A DNA stretch of 61,401 nt, taken from the NCBI GenBank assembly GCA_035689185.1, contig DASSLY010000097.1, positions 1-61,401 of the forward strand, written 5' to 3'. Position numbers and translations under genes: made by a program. This DNA comes from DASSLY01 sp035689185 (GTDB lineage Bacteria; Actinomycetota; Actinomycetes; Actinomycetales; Dermatophilaceae). Positions 8,438 to 15,763 of the stretch are shown here, in pieces (positions within the stretch are counted from its first letter, which is position 1; each line of letters begins with the position of its first letter). The notes beneath the pieces are model-generated. The model saw only the letters and a program-made list of their open reading frames with translations, had not been told where the DNA came from and searched no databases.

Positions 8438-9285
8438 TCTTCGGCCGCAAGGACACCTCGGGCTGGACAAAGACACCGGACCAGCTGGTCCGGATGCGTG
8501 CTGCCGGCCTGGTGGTCGGCCGCACGCTGGGCGTCCTGGCCGACCGGTTGCGGGCCGGGCTCACCACCGCCGACCTGGACGACCTGGCCCGCACCACGAT
8601 CCTGGACCAGGGGGGCCGCCCGTCGTTCCCCGAGGTCCCCGGCTACCGGCACACCCTGTGCGTCAGCGTCAACGACGAGGTCGTGCACGGCGTCCCCGGC
8701 GCGAGGGTGATCCAGGACGGTGACCTGGTCTCCGTCGACTGCGGCGCCATCGTCGACGGTTGGCACGGCGACGCGGCGATCTCGGTGGTCTGCGGCGGCC
8801 CGGACGCCGGGTCGAGCGAGGACCTGGCCCTCATCGACGCCACCGAGGCGTCGTTGTGGGACGGAATCGCGGCGCTCGCGGTCGGCCAGCCGCTGTATGC
8901 GGTGGGCGCGGCGATCGAGGACAGCATCGTCGCGGCGGGGCAGCGCCGCGACCGGCCGTTCGGGATCGTCGAGGAGTACGTCGGGCACGGCATCGGCCAG
9001 CAGATGCACGAGGAGCCGCAGGTGCCCAACTACCGGGTCCGTGACCGGGGGCCCATCGTCCGCCCGGGGCTGGCGGTCGCGGTCGAGCCGATGATGACCC
9101 TAGGCAGTCCCAAGACGAAGGTGCTGGACGACGAGTGGACCGTGGTCACCCGGGACGGCAGCCGGGCCGCGCACTGGGAGCACACGGTCGCGGTGACCGA
9201 CGGTGGCCTGTGGGTGCTCACCGCCCTGGACGGCGGTGAGCGGCAGCTGTCGGCCCGTGGCGCGGCATACGCCCCGCTGGCCTGA
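8434..9285 (+). CDS. map: Methionine aminopeptidase, type I
   Basis: This metalloenzyme removes the initiator methionine from nascent proteins. The 283-residue protein has the metal-ligand motifs in order: SVDCGAIVDGWHGDAA (two Asp), EYVGHGIGQQMHEEP (His), VAVEPMM (Glu) and a C-terminal WEHTVAVT (Glu). The substrate His lies in GYRHTLCVSVNDEVVHGVPG. The GTG start overlaps the adk stop. There is no N-terminal zinc-finger or SH3 extension. Confidence 0.97.
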   Translation: MIFGRKDTSGWTKTPDQLVRMRAAGLVVGRTLGVLADRLRAGLTTADLDDLARTTILDQGGRPSFPEVPGYRHTLCVSVNDEVVHGVPGARVIQDGDLVSVDCGAIVDGWHGDAAISVVCGGPDAGSSEDLALIDATEASLWDGIAALAVGQPLYAVGAAIEDSIVAAGQRRDRPFGIVEEYVGHGIGQQMHEEPQVPNYRVRDRGPIVRPGLAVAVEPMMTLGSPKTKVLDDEWTVVTRDGSRAAHWEHTVAVTDGGLWVLTALDGGERQLSARGAAYAPLA

Positions 9286-9290
9286 CCCCT

Positions 9291-9320
9291 GCGTCCGACT
9301 GCGTCCGACTACGTCCGACT
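9291..9320. repeat. 10-bp tandem repeat, 3 units
   Basis: Three consecutive units read GCGTCCGACT, GCGTCCGACT and ACGTCCGACT immediately after the map stop codon. No function is evident. Confidence 0.8.
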
Positions 9321-9472
9321 ACCCCCGCTTCCGCCCGACCGGCACGCGGGTGGGCCGCACACACGCGCGTGGTCGGACCGACACCGCATACGGTGTCATT
9401 GGTCCCAGCCGGGTGTGCGTCGTGCACGGAGGTGTGGCTCGCGTTCCCGCTCGCGTTGCCGTTGGCCCGCGA

Positions 9473-9503
9473 TTACCGTCCGGCGGGCACGATGTCGTAT
9501 CCT
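9473..9503 (+). promoter_or_regulatory. Candidate infA promoter
   Basis: TTACCG (9473-9478) and TATCCT (9498-9503) are separated by 19 bases, a slightly long spacer. Alpha-operon promoters upstream of infA are usual in actinobacteria. The assignment rests only on these hexamers. Confidence 0.35.
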
Positions 9504-9644
9504 GGTGTGTCGGCACGCGTGCGTGTCACATCTTCGGGTCCGGGCACGAGCAGGGCCCGGAACCCAACGGCATCTCGACACCTCGGGGTGGCGTGCGGTC
9601 TGTCAGCAGCTGGACGAGCAGGATCCGGAGGATCACGGAGCAGC

Positions 9645-9866
9645 ATGCCCAAGAAGGATGGCGTCATCGAGATCGAGGGCACGATCGTCGAGGCCCTGCC
9701 GAACGCGATGTTCCGCGTGGAGCTGGCCAACGGTCACAAAGTGCTCGCGCACATCTCGGGCAAGATGCGCCAGCACTACATCCGGATCTTGCCCGAGGAC
9801 CGGGTCGTGGTGGAACTGAGCCCCTACGACCTGTCTCGCGGGCGCATCGTCTTCCGCTACCGCTGA
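9645..9866 (+). CDS. infA: Translation initiation factor IF-1
   Basis: The 73-residue protein MPKKDGVIEIEGTIVEALPN... has the IF-1 OB-fold, with NAMFRVELANGHKVLAHISGKMR and the terminal DLSRGRIVFRYR. IF-1 occupies the ribosomal A site during initiation. The ATG at 9645 gives the invariant IF-1 N-terminus. GGATCCGGAGGATC lies just upstream as the ribosome binding site. Confidence 0.98.
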   Translation: MPKKDGVIEIEGTIVEALPNAMFRVELANGHKVLAHISGKMRQHYIRILPEDRVVVELSPYDLSRGRIVFRYR

Positions 9867-9919
9867 CCCGGCGGACCGAACCACCTCCCACCACCTCCAC
9901 CACCGAGACGAGCAGGACG

Positions 9920-10033
9920 ATGAAGGTTCAGCCGAGCGTGAAGAAGATCTGCGACAAGTGCAAGGTGATCCGCCGTCACGGGCGGGTCATGGTGATCTGC
10001 GAGAACCTGCGGCACAAGCAGCGCCAGGGCTAA
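9920..10033 (+). CDS. rpmJ: 50S ribosomal protein L36 (zinc-binding form)
   Basis: The 37-residue protein MKVQPSVKKICDKCKVIRRHG... has the L36 zinc ligands C11, C14, C27 and H32. It is therefore the zinc-containing (C+) form. It lies in its standard place between infA and rpsM and was found by family pattern because of its small size. Confidence 0.97.
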   Translation: MKVQPSVKKICDKCKVIRRHGRVMVICENLRHKQRQG

Positions 10034-10105
10034 CGCAGCCACCAACCCCGACAGCAGTACCCGGCCCCGCGTTGGTCTCGATCCTAAGACGAACGCGGAC
10101 GTCAC

Positions 10106-10125
10106 CCCCGGCACGGAGGCCGGGG
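10106..10125 (+). other. Hairpin in the rpmJ-rpsM gap
   Basis: A 7-bp stem CCCCGGC / GCCGGGG with a 6-base loop lies in the 162-base gap before rpsM. It has no T-run, so it may be an attenuator or an mRNA-stabilising structure. Confidence 0.3.
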
Positions 10126-10195
10126 ACCGGCACACCGAAGGCTCGCCGGAACGGTACTGCACCAGACCTCCGCGAAGTGACTGGAGAACAGCAGC

Positions 10196-10573
10196 ATGGC
10201 ACGACTGGTCGGAGTGGACCTGCCGCGTGAGAAGCGCGTCGAGGTCGCCCTCACCTACATCTACGGCGTGGGCCGCACGAGCGCGCAGCAGGCGCTCGCC
10301 AGCACCGGCGTCAACCCTGATACGCGGGTCCGGGACCTCGGCGACGAGGAACTCGTCGCGCTGCGCGACTACATCGAGGGCAACTTCCGGGTCGAGGGTG
10401 ATCTGCGCCGCGAGGTCGCGGCCGACATCCGCCGCAAGGTGGAGATCGGCAGCTACGAGGGGCTGCGGCACCGCCGCGGCCTGCCCGTGCGCGGTCAGCG
10501 CACCAAGACCAACGCGCGCACCCGCAAGGGCCCGAAGCGCACCGTCGCCGGGAAGAAGAAGGCCGGCAAGTAG
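10196..10573 (+). CDS. rpsM: 30S ribosomal protein S13
   Basis: The 125-residue protein starts MARLVGVDLPREKRVEVALTYIYG, with a helix-hairpin-helix segment (YGVGRTSAQQALA). It ends with the basic RGQRTKTNARTRKGPKRTVAGKKKAGK tail that reaches toward the P-site tRNA. Length and content are typical. ACTGGAGAACAGC is the ribosome binding region. Confidence 0.98.
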   Translation: MARLVGVDLPREKRVEVALTYIYGVGRTSAQQALASTGVNPDTRVRDLGDEELVALRDYIEGNFRVEGDLRREVAADIRRKVEIGSYEGLRHRRGLPVRGQRTKTNARTRKGPKRTVAGKKKAGK

Positions 10574-10621
10574 GCCTGGCCGCCCAGCTCACTTCGTCGA
10601 TGTAGGAGTAAGGACTCAGAC

Positions 10622-11032
10622 ATGCCTCCCAAGAGCCGTCAGGCCACCGCCGGCGCCAAGAAGGTGCGCCGCAAGGAGAAGAAGAACGTCGCCCACGGGC
10701 ACGCGCACATCAAGAGCACGTTCAACAACACCATCGTCTCGATCACGGATCCCACCGGGGCGGTGATCGCATGGGCCTCCGCCGGCCAGGTCGGCTTCAA
10801 GGGCTCGCGCAAGTCCACCCCGTATGCCGCGCAGATGGCCGCCGAGGCGGCCGCCCGTCGCGCGATGGAGCACGGAATGCGCAAGGTCGACGTCTTCGTC
10901 AAGGGCCCCGGCTCCGGCCGGGAGACCGCGATCCGCTCGCTGACCGCTGCCGGCCTGGAGGTCGGTGCCATCAGCGACGTAACCCCCACGCCGCACAACG
11001 GCGTCCGCCCGCCCAAGCGCCGCCGCGTCTGA
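10622..11032 (+). CDS. rpsK: 30S ribosomal protein S11
   Basis: The 136-residue protein has the S11 core HIKSTFNNTIVSITDP and the signature VKGPGSGRETAIRSL, ending DVTPTPHNGVRPPKRRRV. S11 forms part of the mRNA exit platform. GTAGGAGTAAGG precedes the start. Confidence 0.98.
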   Translation: MPPKSRQATAGAKKVRRKEKKNVAHGHAHIKSTFNNTIVSITDPTGAVIAWASAGQVGFKGSRKSTPYAAQMAAEAAARRAMEHGMRKVDVFVKGPGSGRETAIRSLTAAGLEVGAISDVTPTPHNGVRPPKRRRV

Positions 11033-11055
11033 CGACCCACGGAGACCCCACCATC

Positions 11056-11664
11056 ATGGCTCGCTACACCGGACCCATCACCAAGAAGTCGCGTCGACTC
11101 AAGGTCGACCTCGTCGGGGGCGACAAGTCCTTCGAGCTCCGGCCGTTCCCGCCCGGCCAGCACGGCCGCCGCCGGATCCAGGAGAAGGAGTACCTCACCC
11201 AGCTGCAGGAGAAGCAGAAGGCCCGCTTCACCTACGGCGTCATGGAGAAGCAGTTCCGTCGCTACTACACCGAGGCGGCCGGCCGCCCCGGCAAGACCGG
11301 CGAGACCCTGCTGCAGATCCTGGAGTCCCGGCTGGACAACGTGGTCTACCGAGCCGGCGTGGCCCGGACCCGCCGCGCGGCCCGGCAGCTGGTCAGCCAC
11401 GGACACTTCACGGTCAACGGCGTCCCGGTGGACGTCCCGTCCTATCGGGTGAGCCAGTACGACATCATCGACATCCGGCCGAAGTCTCGCGAGGCGTTCC
11501 CGTTCGAGCTGGCCCGCCAGACCCACGGCGACCGACCCGTTCCGGCCTGGCTGCAGGTCGTGCCCGGCACCCTGCGGATCCTGGTGCACCAGCTGCCGGT
11601 CCGCGCCCAGATCGACACGGTGCTCACCGAGCAGCTGATCGTCGAGCTCTACTCCAAGAACTGA
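11056..11664 (+). CDS. rpsD: 30S ribosomal protein S4 (zinc-free form)
   Basis: The 202-residue protein MARYTGPITKKSRRLKVDL... has an S4 RNA-binding domain at about residues 92-155 (RLDNVVYRAGVARTRRAARQLVSHGHFTVNGVPVD). It has no cysteines, so it is the C-minus, zinc-independent form. S4 starts 16S assembly. The ATG at 11056 gives the family N-terminus; the open frame extends further upstream only through rpsK. Confidence 0.97.
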   Translation: MARYTGPITKKSRRLKVDLVGGDKSFELRPFPPGQHGRRRIQEKEYLTQLQEKQKARFTYGVMEKQFRRYYTEAAGRPGKTGETLLQILESRLDNVVYRAGVARTRRAARQLVSHGHFTVNGVPVDVPSYRVSQYDIIDIRPKSREAFPFELARQTHGDRPVPAWLQVVPGTLRILVHQLPVRAQIDTVLTEQLIVELYSKN

Positions 11665-11932
11665 ACCACCCAGGGGGCTCCGCCCCCCGTGCTCCCCCAC
11701 CCACGGGGGCTCCGCACCCCCGGTACTACCCGCGTGGGCACGTCGTGTGCTTGGGCGGGTCCAAACAACTCCAGAACTTCACAACAGGTATGCCGCGCTC
11801 AGTCGCAAAGGGTGCGCGCGGCATACCGAGATCCGCTGCGGAGACAGAGCCGCGGACGGACGGCGAGCAGACCGAGGCTCGCACGGACACGAGGCGTCAT
11901 ATGGCGGTCGCCCGTGGGAAGGATGAACAACA
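11665..11932 (+). other. rpsD-rpoA intergenic region with two tandem hairpins
   Basis: This 268-base gap begins with two tandem GC hairpins sharing the word GGGGGCTCCG. The rest is lower in GC than the flanks and holds no convincing gene. The hairpins could partly terminate the upstream transcript and lower rpoA/rplQ relative to ribosomal genes. Confidence 0.5.
11673..11722 (+). terminator. Two tandem GGGGGCTCC(G) hairpins
   Basis: The first hairpin has a 6-bp stem, GGGGGC / GCCCCC, closed by a 3-base loop. The second (11704-11722) has the 6-bp stem CGGGGG / CCCCCG with a 7-base loop. The word GGGGGCTCCGCCCCC is common between genes in high-GC actinobacteria. Neither hairpin is followed by a T-run. 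Confidence 0.45.
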
Positions 11933-12952
11933 GTGCTCATCGCACAACGCCCCACCCTGAGCGAGGACGTCCTCACCGAGGCTCGCTCGCGTTTCGTCAT
12001 CGAGCCGCTGGAGCCGGGCTTCGGCTACACGCTCGGCAACTCGCTGCGCCGGACGCTCCTGTCGAGCATCCCCGGCGCCGCCGTGACAAGCCTGCGGATC
12101 GACGGCGTGCTGCACGAGTTCTCCACCGTGCCCGGCGTCAAGGAGGACATCACCGAGATCATCCTCAACATCAAGGGCCTGGTCGTGTCGTCCGAACACG
12201 ACGAGCCGGTCGTGATGTACCTGCGCAAGCAGGGACCCGGCGTGGTCACCGCCGCGGACATCGCGCCGCCGGCGGGCGTCGAGGTGCACAACCCGGACCT
12301 GCACATCGCCTCGCTGAACGCCAAGGGCAAGCTGGAGATGGAACTCACCGTGGAGCGCGGCCGTGGCTACGTGTCCGCGGCGCAGAACAAGGCCGGAGAC
12401 GTCGAGATCGGCCGGATCCCGGTCGACTCCATCTACTCCCCGGTCCTCGCGGTGACCTACAAGGTCGAGGCCACCCGGGTGGAGCAGCGCACCGACTTCG
12501 ACAAGCTCGTGGTGGACGTGGAGACCAAGAGCTCCCTGGCCCCGCGGGACGCGATGGCTTCGGCAGGCAAGACCCTGGTGGAGCTGTTCGGCCTGGCCCG
12601 TGAGCTGAACGCCGAGGCGGAGGGCATCGACATGGGCCCCTCGCCCACCGACGCCGCCCTGGCCGCTGACCTGGCGCTGCCGATCGAAGACCTGGACCTG
12701 ACCGTCCGGTCCTACAACTGCCTCAAGCGTGAGGGCATCCACACCGTCGGAGAGCTCGTCTCCCGCAGCGAGGCGGACCTGCTGGACATCCGCAACTTCG
12801 GCGCGAAGTCGATCGACGAGGTGAAGGCCAAGCTGGTGGGGATGGGCCTGCAACTCAAGGACAGCCCGCCCGGCTTCGACCCGAGCGCCATTGCCGACCG
12901 CTACGACGACCTGGACGACGACGCGGCCTTCGCCGAGGACGAGCAGTACTGA
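11933..12952 (+). CDS. rpoA: DNA-directed RNA polymerase alpha subunit
   Basis: The 339-residue protein has the N-terminal dimerisation and assembly domain (FVIEPLEPGFGYTLGNSLRRTLLSSIPGAAVT). A C-terminal domain at about 245-315 (LDLTVRSYNCLKREGIHTV ... IRNFGAKSIDEVKAKL) contacts UP elements and activators. An acidic tail (DDLDDDAAFAEDEQY) ends it. The GTG start follows GGAAGGATGAACAACA. Confidence 0.98.
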   Translation: MLIAQRPTLSEDVLTEARSRFVIEPLEPGFGYTLGNSLRRTLLSSIPGAAVTSLRIDGVLHEFSTVPGVKEDITEIILNIKGLVVSSEHDEPVVMYLRKQGPGVVTAADIAPPAGVEVHNPDLHIASLNAKGKLEMELTVERGRGYVSAAQNKAGDVEIGRIPVDSIYSPVLAVTYKVEATRVEQRTDFDKLVVDVETKSSLAPRDAMASAGKTLVELFGLARELNAEAEGIDMGPSPTDAALAADLALPIEDLDLTVRSYNCLKREGIHTVGELVSRSEADLLDIRNFGAKSIDEVKAKLVGMGLQLKDSPPGFDPSAIADRYDDLDDDAAFAEDEQY

Positions 12953-12987
12953 CCCGACCCGCCCGGGTCCTTCCCTGAGGAGTTCGC

Positions 12988-13653
12988 ATGCCAACCCCCA
13001 CCAAGGGTCCGCGTCTGGGCGGTGGTCCGGCGCACGAGCGGCTGATGCTGGCCAACCTGGCCACGTCCCTGTTCGAGCACGACCAGATCACCACCACCCA
13101 GGCCAAGGCCAAGCGGTTGCGCCCGCTCGCCGAGCGGCTGGTCACCTTCGCCAAGCGCGGAGACCTCGCCGCGCGTCGACGGGTGCTGACCGTCGTGCGC
13201 GACAAGGGCGTCCTGCACCGGCTGTTCACCGAGATCGCGCCGGACATGGAGCAGCGTCCCGGCGGCTACACGCGGATCACCAAGATCGGCAACCGCAAGG
13301 GTGACAACGCCCCGATGGCCGTGATCGAGCTGGTCCGTGAGCCGCTGTCGCCGAAGCGGGCCACCGTGGCGGAGGCCGAGGCGGCGACCAAGAGCGCGGC
13401 GAAGCGGGCAGCGGCACCGGCGCCCGCACCTGTCGAGCCCGCGGCCGGACCCGAGGTCGCGGTGGACAAGCCGGACGAAGCCAGCGAGGCTGCGTCGCTG
13501 GTGAGTGCGGACACCGAGGCCGCGGTGGCGGACGCCCCGCCTACTGGCGCGGCAGCCGCTGACGCCGCTGACAACGCAGTGGCGGCGGAGCAGCCAGCCG
13601 ACGAGGCCCCGAGGGACAGCGACGACACCGCTACCGGCGGCAGCAGGGCCTGA
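12988..13653 (+). CDS. rplQ: 50S ribosomal protein L17 with long C-terminal tail
   Basis: The first ~118 residues are standard L17 (MPTPTKGPRLGGGPAHERLMLANLATSLFEH ... AVIELVREPL). They are followed by about 100 residues rich in Ala, Glu, Asp and Pro. Long acidic or Ala-rich L17 tails are known in actinobacteria, but at 221 residues this one is long. It is the last gene of the alpha operon; a strong hairpin follows at 13672. Confidence 0.96.
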   Translation: MPTPTKGPRLGGGPAHERLMLANLATSLFEHDQITTTQAKAKRLRPLAERLVTFAKRGDLAARRRVLTVVRDKGVLHRLFTEIAPDMEQRPGGYTRITKIGNRKGDNAPMAVIELVREPLSPKRATVAEAEAATKSAAKRAAAPAPAPVEPAAGPEVAVDKPDEASEAASLVSADTEAAVADAPPTGAAAADAADNAVAAEQPADEAPRDSDDTATGGSRA

Positions 13654-13671
13654 GCCGCCGGCACGGCAGTA

Positions 13672-13716
13672 CGCGACGAGCCCGGTCTTCCGACACGGAG
13701 CCCGGCTCGTCGCGTT
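13672..13716 (+). terminator. Terminator of the alpha operon
   Basis: An 11-bp perfect stem CGCGACGAGCC / GGCTCGTCGCG encloses a 21-base loop just after rplQ, and is followed by TTC. It cleanly separates the ribosomal block from the accessory region that follows. Confidence 0.7.
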
Positions 13717-14110
13717 CTGCAGGCTCAGACCTCCCACGGTTTCACTGTTCAGAAGTTGCGGCAGCGCCCGGCGGGTTCGCCCGTCGGGACTCCGGCGCGG
13801 CCGCGCGATCAACCAGCAGGGTGTCGTCGCGGCCGGGCCGTGCCCGGAGCCAGCCCGAACCAGCGCGGACCAGCGCGGGAGGACCAGCGAGGACCAGCGC
13901 GGACCAGCGCGGCGCGCGCCTAGACCTAGACGATCGGCCCTTGGCCTCGTTGGCGCGAGTCTGCCTCGACATGCCAACGGTGCGTGCCGCTGCTAGAGTT
14001 CTCAGGCGCAGAACTGGACTTGCTGTCCGCGGATGAGGTTGAGAAGCGTCCTCGCCCTCAGGCCCGCGTTTGCATGAAGGGAAGATCGCGCTCCAAGAGA
14101 AGGAGGAGCG
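13717..14110 (+). other. Region ahead of the rplQ/truA insertion
   Basis: No convincing gene is seen in these 394 bases. It contains a cluster of short direct repeats (13849-13917) and TAGAGT at 13994-13999, which could be a -10 without a good -35. AAGAGAAGGAGGAGCG just before 14111 is a strong ribosome binding site for the next gene. Confidence 0.5.
13849..13917. repeat. Short direct repeats of GACCAGCGCG type
   Basis: The word ACCAGCG occurs five times within 69 bases, in units of about 10-14 bases (GGACCAGCGCG, GGACCAGCGAG and similar). An imperfect sixth copy (AGCCCGA) leads in. It lies just upstream of the two-gene insertion. Confidence 0.65.
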
Positions 14111-14995
14111 ATGGCCACATCGCTGAATTTGGCCGACCTGTTGAACACCGCCACCTGCCTGGCCCTTGCCACCAATGACGAGTTCTTCGAGGTCGACGGT
14201 CAGGGGGTTCGAGGAGAGTTCAGCGACGGCGTGCCCAAGAACTCGATGACCGTGAATGCCTACGGGCTCTCGCTTTCCGGTTCCTCGGACTCGGCGCGGA
14301 CCGAGGTGGACGACTGGTACCTGCTGGAGGTCCAAATCGTCGTGTCCAGCCAGAACGGAGTCGTCCACAACGACGACCGGCACCGTGGCCCGTACCTGCG
14401 TTCGGTAACGGTGCAGGCGGATCCCGACGAGTCCTACAAGGGATCGGTGCTCATGGCGGGCACGTCACCAGGTACCTACGAGGGCGCCACGAGCCAGACG
14501 TCGACGGTGTCCGGCGGGCTGGACGGTTCGGTGGGGCTGATGCCCACGGCCGAAGGCTACGGCGCCACGGTCAACGTCGGGGGCAGCGTGGGTTGGTCCA
14601 AATCGACCCAGATCACCGTCCCCGACGTCGTGGCCGACGACCAGTCGACCTCGAGCCAGCTGCGGTACGTGTACACGATCAACGGCGGTGACAAGCAGGG
14701 GAATGGCATCGCGGCCACCATTGGGCCGCTCGCCCAGGTCTCGATCAACGACTTGCCGATCGATATCGTCTGGGTGTGGCACTACCCCCGGGTGCAGGAG
14801 GACCCCAACGCGGGGGGCAGTTTCCGGATCACCCTCACGGTGACATGCGAGTACTGGTACCGCGACGTGGATGCCGGTGGCGTGCAGACGCACTCGGTGT
14901 CCACCGTTCCCAAGTCCTTCACCGTCCCCGTCTTGTTCCCTTCGCCGCCTCCCACATCGAAGAGCGGCGACTCCACCGATCCCAAGAAGCATTAG
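14111..14995 (+). CDS. Hypothetical protein with pore-former-like beta-hairpin
   Basis: The product is 294 residues; I do not recognise its family. It has no N-terminal signal peptide and is predicted rich in beta-strand. Residues ~116-178 run TSPGTYEGATSQTSTVSGG, then alternating small/polar residues (GATVNVGGSVGWSKSTQITV) ending at PDVV. That pattern resembles the membrane-inserting hairpin of beta-barrel pore-forming toxins. The later part (LPIDIVWVWHYPRVQED, FRITLTVTCEYWYRD) is aromatic-rich, and the C-terminus is a Pro/Ser/Lys tail. The start follows a strong AAGGAGGAGCG site. It is probably co-transcribed with the gene at 15058. A toxin or antiphage role is inference only. Confidence 0.6.
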   Translation: MATSLNLADLLNTATCLALATNDEFFEVDGQGVRGEFSDGVPKNSMTVNAYGLSLSGSSDSARTEVDDWYLLEVQIVVSSQNGVVHNDDRHRGPYLRSVTVQADPDESYKGSVLMAGTSPGTYEGATSQTSTVSGGLDGSVGLMPTAEGYGATVNVGGSVGWSKSTQITVPDVVADDQSTSSQLRYVYTINGGDKQGNGIAATIGPLAQVSINDLPIDIVWVWHYPRVQEDPNAGGSFRITLTVTCEYWYRDVDAGGVQTHSVSTVPKSFTVPVLFPSPPPTSKSGDSTDPKKH

Positions 14996-15057
14996 GCCGC
15001 ATCCAACAGCCCGTCGGGATATGCTTGAAAAGAACTCCTCGCGGAAGGCGTGACTCG

Positions 15058-15510
15058 ATGCCAGGTAACACCGCCGTTCTGACCAGAGCAGCGGCAACCA
15101 ACAAGGCGAACATCGCCCGCCTGTCCAATGGTGGACTCATGGAGTTCATGCTGTGTGGCGGTGGCGACTATCTCTTCGTCGGGGATGGGCACAACGGCAG
15201 TGACATGGCCGCTGTGTACAACCCCAACCAGGTGGGGAACTACTACGGCTGGCTCCAGGTGGAGCGCAAGTCGGGGCTGCTCACCAGCAAGCTGAAAGCG
15301 TTGCACTTCCCGAAGGGTATGACACTCCTGCACTTCCCTCCGTCGCTGACCGAGCCGATAGGCGTGAAGAACGAGGACGTGGAGTTCGACATGCCGGGCG
15401 GCACGCGGACCCTGGACGACCCGGCCGTGCCGACCCAGGACGGCGCGTGCGGCTTTCCGGTGACACCGATGCCACCCATCCAGACCTGCCCGGTGGACCC
15501 CGACGACTAG
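15058..15510 (+). CDS. Hypothetical protein, partner of the 14111 gene
   Basis: The product is 150 residues, not recognised, with no signal peptide or membrane segment. The ATG at 15058 follows GCGGAAGGCG. The N-terminal half has a glycine-rich stretch (LCGGGDYLFVGDGHNGSD), then NPNQVGNYYGWLQVERKSG. The C-terminal third is Pro/Asp-rich with two cysteines (DGACGFPVTPMPPIQTCPVDPDD). It lies 62 bases after the previous gene on the same strand. Nothing resembling it is seen elsewhere in the window. Confidence 0.55.
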   Translation: MPGNTAVLTRAAATNKANIARLSNGGLMEFMLCGGGDYLFVGDGHNGSDMAAVYNPNQVGNYYGWLQVERKSGLLTSKLKALHFPKGMTLLHFPPSLTEPIGVKNEDVEFDMPGGTRTLDDPAVPTQDGACGFPVTPMPPIQTCPVDPDD

Positions 15511-15751
15511 CAGCGACCACCTGGATCACTGCCGCCATCTGGTCGAGCCGCTGACCCGAATCGACCAGCACCGTCCCACCCAGGCCGACCCGGCTCAAGT
15601 TGCCCGACCCCGAGAGCGTACGAGCGAACCACCCAGGGTGCGAAGAGTCGGCGTCGACGTGATCGGCCTTGGATGCCGAGGCCACCGTCGTGGCCGACCT
15701 CAACGTGGAGTTTCGTAGTCTCAGCGGTCCCGGGCGCCGATCCCACCCGCG

Positions 15752-15757
15752 TAGCCT
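15752..15757 (+). promoter_or_regulatory. -10 element for leaderless truA transcript
   Basis: TAGCCT ends six bases before the GTG start of truA, and no ribosome binding site is present. That spacing places the transcription start at or next to the GTG, as expected for a leaderless mRNA. Confidence 0.4.
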
Positions 15758-15763
15758 GCTCCG

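Larger units (their letters stand above)
9286..9644 (+). other. map-infA intergenic region (359 bases)
   Basis: No gene is convincing here. The stretch begins with three tandem 10-bp units (9291-9320). It also holds TATCCT at 9498-9503, with TTACCG 19 bases upstream (9473-9478), which may be the infA promoter. If so, the infA transcript has a leader of about 135 bases. Confidence 0.5.

Noticed and set aside
10639..11700. Open frame of 353 codons on the minus strand
   Set aside because: It lies opposite rpsK and rpsD, which are certain genes. The translation is His/Asp/Gly/Leu-rich without recognisable motifs.
11745..11960. Small gene of 71 codons before rpoA
   Set aside because: It overlaps the rpoA start in another frame, has no ribosome binding site and no family-like features.
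13849..13917. CRISPR array
   Set aside because: The repeats are about 10-14 bases and contiguous, with no unique spacers. No cas genes are present in the window.
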